Part shown: positions 58,105 through 64,000 of the stretch, in pieces | Layout of the letters: the number at the start of each line of letters is the position of its first letter | Numbering within the stretch: the first letter of the stretch is position 1 | Origin: Tamarix chinensis | Taxonomy: Eukaryota; Streptophyta; Magnoliopsida; Caryophyllales; Tamaricaceae | Reading direction: 5' to 3' | NCBI GenBank assembly: GCA_030549775.1 | Contig: CM060175.1 | Span: 102,654,922 to 102,718,921 of the forward strand | DNA length: 64,000 nt | Program-made: the position numbers and the translations under genes | The notes under the pieces: model-generated | Seen by the model: only the letters and a program-made list of their open reading frames with translations | Told to the model about the DNA's origin: nothing | Database searches by the model: none

Positions 58105-61100
58105 TTAATTTAGGGGAACCATCATACCAACGCCTTCACAACAATCTTTAAATTTCTTGGTTGTTATTGTCTTGGTCATCATGTCTGACCAATTCTTGTC
58201 GGTATGAACCTTCTCGAGTTGTAGCTGCTTCTCCTCTAGCACATCCCTTATCCAATGGTATCGAACATCGATATGTTTTGTGCGAGAGTGATAGGCTGAG
58301 TTTTTGGCTAAGTGAATGGCACTCTGATTATCACAGTATAGAGCATATTTTTCCTGCTCATGACTCAACTCTCGAAGGAAATTTTTCAACCATAACATCT
58401 CTTTGCATGCTTCTGTAGCTGCAATATATTCGGCCTCTGTAGTAGATAAGGCCACACATTTCTGGAGCTTTGATTGCCAAGAGATAGCTCCCCCTGCAAA
58501 TGTGGTCACATATCCCGAAGTAGACTTTCTCGAATCAGTATTTCCAGCCATGTCAGCATCTGTGTATCCCTCCAACACAGGTTTTCCATTGCCAAAGCAC
58601 AGACACCTCTTAGATGTACCCCTGAGGTATCGAAGTATCCACTTGACAGCTTCCCAATGCTCTTTTTCTGGTTTAGACAAGAATCGACTCACAACTCCAA
58701 CTGCATGGGCGATATCGGGCCTGGTGCAGACCATGGCATACATAAGACTCCCAACAGCAGATGAATAGGGAACATTCATCATTTCTTCCTTCTCTTTCTT
58801 GCTTGTTGGACTTTGGCTCTTGCTCAACTTGAAGTGACCAGCTAGTGGAACATTTACTGGCTTTGCCTTATGCATGTTGAACTTCTCAAGCACCTTCTCT
58901 ATGTAGTGCTCTTGAGACAACCATAATAACTTCTTGGGTCGGTCTCGAATAACCCTCATCCCAAGGATTTGCTTTGCTGGACCCAAGTCCTTCATTGCAA
59001 AGGCACCACTCAATGCTTTCTTGAGTGCCACAATCTTCTTCATATCATGCCCAACGATCAACATATCATCTACATAGAGAAGAAGGATAATAAAATCTTC
59101 ACTTGCGTACCTCTTCATGAAAACACAATGGTCGGTATGAGTCCTTTTGAATTTGTGTTGTGTCATGAAGGTTTCGAACTTCTTATACCACTGTCTTGGT
59201 GCTTGTTTGAGTCCATAAAGACTCTTTTTGAGATGACATACCAAGTGCTCTTTACTTGGAACTACAAACCCTTCAGGTTGTTCCATATATATCTCCTCTT
59301 CCAAATCTCCATGTAGGAATGCTGTTTTGACATCGAGCTGTTCGATCTCAAGATCGAGACTAGTGGCAAGACCAAGAACTGCTCTAATTGAGGACATCTT
59401 AACCACTGGAGCAAAAATTTCTTCAAAATCAATGCCCTTTTTCTGATTGCACCCTTTGACCACGATCCGAGCCTTATATCGAGGCTTCGAGCTATTTTCT
59501 TCACTTTTGATCTTGTACACCCATCTGTTCTTCAAGGCTTTCCTTCCCTTAGGTATCTTGACTAGATCATAAGTATGGTTCTCATGCAATGAGTCCATCT
59601 CCTCTTGCATGGCTTTCATCCATTCTTCCTTCTGGACATCTTCCATGGCCTCGATGTAGCTTTGAGGCTCCTTCTCCGCAGAGAGTATATATTCTCTTGG
59701 ATCATACTTAGAGGAAGGTTTTCTTACCCGAGTTGACTGTCGCAACTGAGGCTGTACCACAGGCTCTTCTGTTACTGAAGGCTCAACTGATTCAGCTGCT
59801 TCTGCATCATTTGACTCAGATGATGACTCCTCTGTTGTACTTCCATTTTGATCTTGTTGAGAACTAGTTTCATCATTGATGCTTGTCTGTTCTCTTGATT
59901 CATTATGTACCACCGGAGATGGCTCTTCCTGAGGATGGGTGTAAACCCTAAGCTTGGGTTTTTCTGGCTGCTTAAAGTCTTCTATTGTCTGGTCCTCAAA
60001 GAACACAACATCTCGACTTCTTACAATCTTCTTCTTCAAAGGATCCCACAGCCTATAGCCGAACTCATCTTGAGGTGATCCAACATAGATGCATTCTTTT
60101 GACTTTGAGTCAAGCTTGGATCGTTCGTCCTTAGGAATGTGGACGAATGCTCGACACCCAAACACCTTGAATTGGTCATATGATACTTTCTTTCTTGTCC
60201 ATGCTCCCTCCGGTATTTCACCATCCAAAGGACCTGAGGGTGAGTGATTTATGATATGGACAGCAGTCTTCACAGCTTCTCCCCAAAATGACTTAGGTAG
60301 CTTGGCATTTGAGAGCATGCATAGAACTCTTTCTTCTATTGTGCGGTTCATTCTTTCAGCCACACCATTTAATTGTGGTGTCTTGGGAGGTGTCTTCTCG
60401 AGCCTGATACCATGTTGCTTACAATATGCCTCGAATGGACCACGATATTCTCCACCATTATCAGCTCGAACACACTTGAGCTTTCTTTCTGTCTCACGCT
60501 CCACTCGAGCATGGAACTCCTTAAATGCCTCAAGTACTTGGTCTTTAGTCTTCAACAAAGACACAAATACCTTTCTCGAGTGGTCATCGATAAATGTCAC
60601 GAAGTATAATGCACCACCCAATGATCTCTCCGTCATCGAGCATACATCTGTGTGCACCAATTCAAGAACATGCTTTCTTCTACGAGGAACATTGCTTCTA
60701 GAAAATGAAACTCTATGTTGTTTGCCAGCCAAACAATGAGTGCAACGGTCGAGGATTTTACCTTTCACATTTGGAAGTAGCTCTTTTCGAGTGAGGATTT
60801 GCAATCCCTTCTCGCTCATATGCCCCAACCTCTTGTGCCATAGCTCTAAACACGAATTATCATGGGCAACATTAGTCTCCCCCTTGCATATCTTGGCTTG
60901 TGTAACATACAACGAGCCCTCTTTTCTTCCTCGAGCAACAATTATGCTACTTCTTGTGAGTTTCCATTTTCCAGCACCGAAGCTATTCATGTACCCTGCA
61001 TCATCGAGCTTCCCGGCTGAGATGAGGTTGAGACGCATGTCCGGAACATGTCTCACGTCCTTCAACACAAGTTCACATCCTGTGTTGGTTACCAAAATGA

Positions 61101-62142
61101 CATTACCCATGCCGACGATCTTGCTTGAAACTTGATTTCCCATCTTTACATTACCAAAATCACCACCTTGGTATGATGAGAAGAATTCTTGATGTGGGGT
61201 GACGTGGAAGGAGGCACCTGAGTCAATAATCCATGAGCTATCATCGTCGGCGATGTTAAGATAATTATCTTCACCAATGAGAAAGATATCATCAAGTTCA
61301 GTTGTCGCCATAGCTGTTGTGCTCTTGTCTTCTTTCTTCTTCGGATCGGTTGTATCGGTCTTAACGGTCCCGTTCTTTTGATCTCTCTTAAAACTTCGAC
61401 ATTCGGATTTCTTGTGGCCGGGCTTATTACAATAGTAGCATATGATCCTAGAACGAGATTTAGACCGACCTCTTGAATTTTCATGACCCCTAGTCTTACT
61501 CCTTCCTCGAGCCTCACTTCTTCTTCGATTCTCGATGACATTGGCTTCGAATTGGACAGAGGTTCCACGTTCCTTTCTCCTTGATTCTTCATTCAATAGG
61601 CTGTCGGTGACGCTATCCATGAAGAGCTTTCCTTCGGGAGCCGAGTTACTCAGGGTGACGACAAGAGTATCCCAACTCTCGGGTAGCGAACTAAGGAGTA
61701 ACAAAGTTTGTAATTGATCATCGATCTTCATCTCAATCTTTGTGAGTTGATTTACGAGCCCCTTGAAATTGTTCAAATGCTCGATCATACTTTGGCCATC
61801 GTTGTACTCCAACTTGACCAATCTTCTAACAAGATGAGCCTTGTTTCGAGGTGTTTTCTTTTGAATCATTGATTCAAGCTTCTTCCATAACTCATAAGCA
61901 TTTGTGTAAGTTGACACATGCTCGAATAAGCTTCGATCGATGTACTTACGAATCATAGCAACCGCCTTTCGATTCAAGAGCTCCCATTCTGTGACATCTT
62001 TCTCTTCTGGCATCGTCTCCTTTATAATGGGTTCATATAGATCTTTGCAATATAGGTGATCCTCCATCATAGGCTTCCAATATGAATAATTTTCGGCGGT
62101 AAGCTTGAACATGTCACCATCACGAGTGATGGTACCCTCCAT
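58105..62142 (-). CDS. Ty1/copia gag-pol polyprotein, intact, 1,345 aa
   Basis: Single uninterrupted polyprotein for virus-like particle assembly, reverse transcription and integration. Domains in order: gag (1-230); CCHC zinc knuckle C235-x2-C-x4-H-x4-C248 after an Arg/Ser-rich stretch; aspartic protease with DSGAS at 307-311; integrase zinc domain H436, H441, C467, C470; catalytic core D499, D561, E596; copia integrase tail (FGCRAFVHIP ~661-670); RT from ~870, with QLDVKTAFLHGDLEEEIYM and YVDD at 1023-1026; RNase H with D1195, E1238 and D1271. All catalytic motifs are present. The length is normal for a copia single ORF. The ATG lies only 53 bp inside the 5' LTR end. Copia domain order (integrase before RT) is clear. 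It resembles Rider/TNT1-94-type proteins, but the exact lineage needs a tree. Expression would come from the LTR at 62196-62836. Confidence 0.95.
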   Translation of the reverse strand: MEGTITRDGDMFKLTAENYSYWKPMMEDHLYCKDLYEPIIKETMPEEKDVTEWELLNRKAVAMIRKYIDRSLFEHVSTYTNAYELWKKLESMIQKKTPRNKAHLVRRLVKLEYNDGQSMIEHLNNFKGLVNQLTKIEMKIDDQLQTLLLLSSLPESWDTLVVTLSNSAPEGKLFMDSVTDSLLNEESRRKERGTSVQFEANVIENRRRSEARGRSKTRGHENSRGRSKSRSRIICYYCNKPGHKKSECRSFKRDQKNGTVKTDTTDPKKKEDKSTTAMATTELDDIFLIGEDNYLNIADDDSSWIIDSGASFHVTPHQEFFSSYQGGDFGNVKMGNQVSSKIVGMGNVILVTNTGCELVLKDVRHVPDMRLNLISAGKLDDAGYMNSFGAGKWKLTRSSIIVARGRKEGSLYVTQAKICKGETNVAHDNSCLELWHKRLGHMSEKGLQILTRKELLPNVKGKILDRCTHCLAGKQHRVSFSRSNVPRRRKHVLELVHTDVCSMTERSLGGALYFVTFIDDHSRKVFVSLLKTKDQVLEAFKEFHARVERETERKLKCVRADNGGEYRGPFEAYCKQHGIRLEKTPPKTPQLNGVAERMNRTIEERVLCMLSNAKLPKSFWGEAVKTAVHIINHSPSGPLDGEIPEGAWTRKKVSYDQFKVFGCRAFVHIPKDERSKLDSKSKECIYVGSPQDEFGYRLWDPLKKKIVRSRDVVFFEDQTIEDFKQPEKPKLRVYTHPQEEPSPVVHNESREQTSINDETSSQQDQNGSTTEESSSESNDAEAAESVEPSVTEEPVVQPQLRQSTRVRKPSSKYDPREYILSAEKEPQSYIEAMEDVQKEEWMKAMQEEMDSLHENHTYDLVKIPKGRKALKNRWVYKIKSEENSSKPRYKARIVVKGCNQKKGIDFEEIFAPVVKMSSIRAVLGLATSLDLEIEQLDVKTAFLHGDLEEEIYMEQPEGFVVPSKEHLVCHLKKSLYGLKQAPRQWYKKFETFMTQHKFKRTHTDHCVFMKRYASEDFIILLLYVDDMLIVGHDMKKIVALKKALSGAFAMKDLGPAKQILGMRVIRDRPKKLLWLSQEHYIEKVLEKFNMHKAKPVNVPLAGHFKLSKSQSPTSKKEKEEMMNVPYSSAVGSLMYAMVCTRPDIAHAVGVVSRFLSKPEKEHWEAVKWILRYLRGTSKRCLCFGNGKPVLEGYTDADMAGNTDSRKSTSGYVTTFAGGAISWQSKLQKCVALSTTEAEYIAATEACKEMLWLKNFLRELSHEQEKYALYCDNQSAIHLAKNSAYHSRTKHIDVRYHWIRDVLEEKQLQLEKVHTDKNWSDMMTKTITTKKFKDCCEGVGMMVPLN

Positions 62143-62179
62143 TTTTAATCACACAAGAGAATATGATAGCCTTATGAAC

Positions 62180-62194
62180 CTGGCTTTGATACCA
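62180..62194 (-). promoter_or_regulatory. Primer-binding site, initiator tRNA-Met type
   Basis: The minus strand reads TGGTATCAAAGCCAG one base after the 5' LTR ends in CA. Initiator tRNA-Met primer sites of plant copia elements read TGGTATCAGAGC, so this is a one-mismatch match in the right place. Confidence 0.9.
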
Positions 62195-62195
62195 C

Positions 62196-62836
62196 TGTTG
62201 CGGAAAAAGGACCGGTTGATAGCGGAAAACCTTTTCCTTCCTTGTATGTGTGATTAAAATGGGCAAAACAAAGATAGCAGAAATAGAAAAATAAAGACAC
62301 CAAATTTTACGTGGAAAACCCTTAAAGTTGAAGGGAAAAACCACGAACCTTCCACTATGATGATAATAGGATTACAAGTAATTCTTCTCTAGTATGAACT
62401 AGAGGCTCACTCAATTTCTTTATCTAAAAGAGGATGGATTACAAAGGATGAACTCTCTCACCAACTAAGTGGTGGAACACTCAAACTTTGCTTGAGAAAA
62501 TATGAGAACTTTTCTCAAGCACCTCACTTTTGTAGTGGCTCTCTCTTTCTCTCTTTTTGTAGAGGATTGCTTGCTTTGCTTGATGCTCTAAGCCTTCCCA
62601 AAGACCCCTATTTATAGGAGTAGAAGGGGGTAGCCCAAAAGTCATAAGATGACTCTTGAATGCTCTTCTATTAAATTAAGCTAATGAAACTTACACATGA
62701 TAAAATGCATTTGTCTTCTCAAATTCCCAAGAGTTACAAAGTATTAACCATATTTGTAACTCGTGCATTGTAACTCATGCATCATCATCCCCACTATTAT
62801 TTGGGAAACCCCTTTAATTAAAGAGGGACCCCAACA
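62196..62836 (-). repeat. Outer (5') LTR of the composite copia element
   Basis: 641 bp, apparently identical to 55751-56391, followed by the TSD CATCC. As the 5' LTR it should carry the promoter; CTATAAATAGG (62608-62617 on the plus strand as CTATTTATAG) is a plausible TATA box. Identity of the two outer LTRs indicates a recent insertion. Confidence 0.9.
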
Positions 62837-62841
62837 CATCC

Positions 62842-63060
62842 CCTGTCTACTATCTCTGGCAGGAAAGGAACGCTCGATTCTTTACGCAATATATGACCTC
62901 AGCCAATGAACCACCTTGTTAAAAGCATGGTCAAAGAATTTTCCATAGGATCGCAGCTAGCTTACAAAATAGCAGTTCTTTTATTAGGCTTTTGAACTTT
63001 GTAAACACCTCCCTAACTTCCCCGATGGATGATGTAGCTGAATGTTGCTTTTCACGCAGC
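62842..63060 (+). pseudogene. LINE (L1-type) 3' fragment, right part
   Basis: Continues the LINE split at CATCC: VYYLWQERNARFFTQYMTSA matches the (I/L)YxIWxERNxRxF end of L1 zf-RVT regions, followed by a short tail to ECCFSRSFVK and two stops near 63070. An A-rich AACAAAAATAAATAAAT follows, which may be the remnant poly-A end. Confidence 0.65.
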
Positions 63061-64000
63061 TTTGTCAAGTAATAAAATTACTACTATTTAACAAAAATAA
63101 ATAAATATAGGGCCAACTTCGAAGAGAATTTCAAATTACCGAAAAACAATGGCCATATCTATTGAAATATATTAGTAATAAGTTTTTCTTGGTCAAATGC
63201 AAGGCCACAGGCCGGATCACACTAATTTTATTCTCGTCTAATAATTGTGTAGGTATGGAGTGAGTTCATTTTAGAAAAAAAAAAGTATTTTATTAATCGA
63301 ATAGGTTATTTAATTTAAATATATGCATATATGCATATATATATATACGTGAGCTCATTTCAGAGGCGAAAATGTTGTATTATCATCACCATCTCTCAAA
63401 GATTTAGCTGAGCGATATATTATAAAACTATTGGAAAAGATAACGGTGAAAGGCACATAATATATTGCTCCTCTTCTTTTGAGGCTCTATCTCTTTACAT
63501 GATATATTCACTCAATACAAAAGAAGAAGAAGAAGAAGGTATTACTCCAAGAAGATTTTTTTTAATATAAAAAAACTCAAAAATAAAATAAAATGAAATT
63601 TCATTTTCTCCTCACAACTTATCTTTCATCTTTCAGGGATTAATTGGACTTTTTTTTATTAAGAAAAAGATGGAATTAGAATATTAGGGTACTATTGGTT
63701 TTATTATCTCCTAAACTTGTATAAGTTAACTAAAAGAAAAAAGTACATAAATTTATAGTAGTATTTTGCATTACAAATTTTATTATCCCCCCAAAAATTG
63801 TACATAGAGAGTAGGTGCTTACTAATGACTGCCGAGAAAAAGAAGATAAATTGAAAATTCATAAATATAGTATTTTGCTATATACTTTTTCAAAATTACC
63901 CTAATTACCATTTTTTGTCAGAAATTTTGGAATATATTTGACCAAAAAAATCAACTTGAGCATTATTTATAGAGGAAGTATGATTTTTGGGTACGCTAAT
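63061..64000. other. AT-rich intergenic DNA, no supported gene
   Basis: Contains a short (TA)n near 63335, GAAGAAGAAGAAGAAGAAGG near 63520, and A/T runs. No domain-bearing ORF. Confidence 0.5.

Larger units (their letters stand above)
55751..62836 (-). mobile_element. Composite Ty1/copia retrotransposon carrying a transduced segment and an extra LTR
   Basis: 7,086 bp bounded by two 641-bp LTRs that appear identical (55751-56391 and 62196-62836) and by CATCC target duplications (55746-55750 and 62837-62841). Order in the element's own sense, from high to low coordinate: 5' LTR, primer site, intact gag-pol, polypurine tract, a third diverged LTR (58087-57452), 784 bp of unrelated DNA (57451-56668), a second 3' end of pol plus polypurine tract (56667-56392), 3' LTR. 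The middle LTR differs from the outer pair at a dozen or more sites, including a 6-bp and a 2-bp gap. The whole unit behaves as one insertion into a LINE. The best reading is read-through transcription of a source copy plus template switching to a second transcript. Ectopic recombination or gene conversion is the alternative. Confidence 0.85.

Noticed and set aside
58161..61717. Plus-strand ORFs of 60-162 codons
   Set aside because: They lie antisense within the copia gag-pol gene; the 1,345-codon minus-strand frame carries all recognisable domains.
1..64000. A new multi-gene host system such as a biosynthetic or defence cluster
   Set aside because: Only one host gene is present; all other coding signals belong to known transposable-element families.

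Overview
The window is plant nuclear DNA, almost certainly from a flowering plant. It is very AT-rich and full of microsatellites and nested retroelements. It holds one host gene, with introns and a plant-only GARP (G2-like MYB) DNA-binding domain. Nothing bacterial or viral is present, and there is no operon, CRISPR array or rRNA array. I cannot name the species.

Layout. 1-2306 is the end of a very long LTR-like repeat (copy E). 2307-9831 is AT-rich intergenic DNA with degenerate minisatellites, a 180-bp tandem duplication and a Tourist-like MITE. 9832-22512 is a block of three more copies of the same giant repeat. Copy B (5,001 bp) sits inside copy A with a perfect 5-bp target duplication, and copy C follows directly. 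23706-26071 is the host gene, on the minus strand: a four-exon GARP transcription factor with EAR-type LxLxL motifs. Its start-codon frame and its DNA-binding frame are offset by one base across a GAA/AAG microsatellite. 28327-28625 and 30295-30599 are two opposite-facing Cassandra-type LTRs carrying 5S rRNA-derived sequence. 32100-41319 is a cluster of decayed Ty1/copia elements on the minus strand, in which LTR-gag-protease occurs twice in tandem before joining a second copia family. 43082-43676 is a tandem-repeat block. 44400-46620 is an Athila-like Ty3/gypsy remnant. 49030-54200 is a decayed CACTA (En/Spm) transposase split by giant repeat D (4,037 bp, perfect TSD).

55555-63060 is a 5'-truncated LINE split by a young Ty1/copia element with an intact 1,345-codon gag-pol. 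That element is the most interesting object here. Its two outer LTRs (55751-56391 and 62196-62836) appear identical and share the TSD CATCC. Inside lie a third, diverged LTR (57452-58087), 784 bp of unrelated DNA, and a second copy of the 3' end of pol. This is what is expected if a read-through transcript carrying 3' flanking DNA was joined to a normal transcript by template switching during reverse transcription, and the composite then integrated as one unit (3' transduction).

Only the GARP factor is a host gene. The one apparently functional mobile protein is the 58105-62142 polyprotein. Everything else is transposable-element debris or non-coding AT-rich sequence. All comparisons were made by eye, so identities are approximate unless short motifs or target duplications are given.
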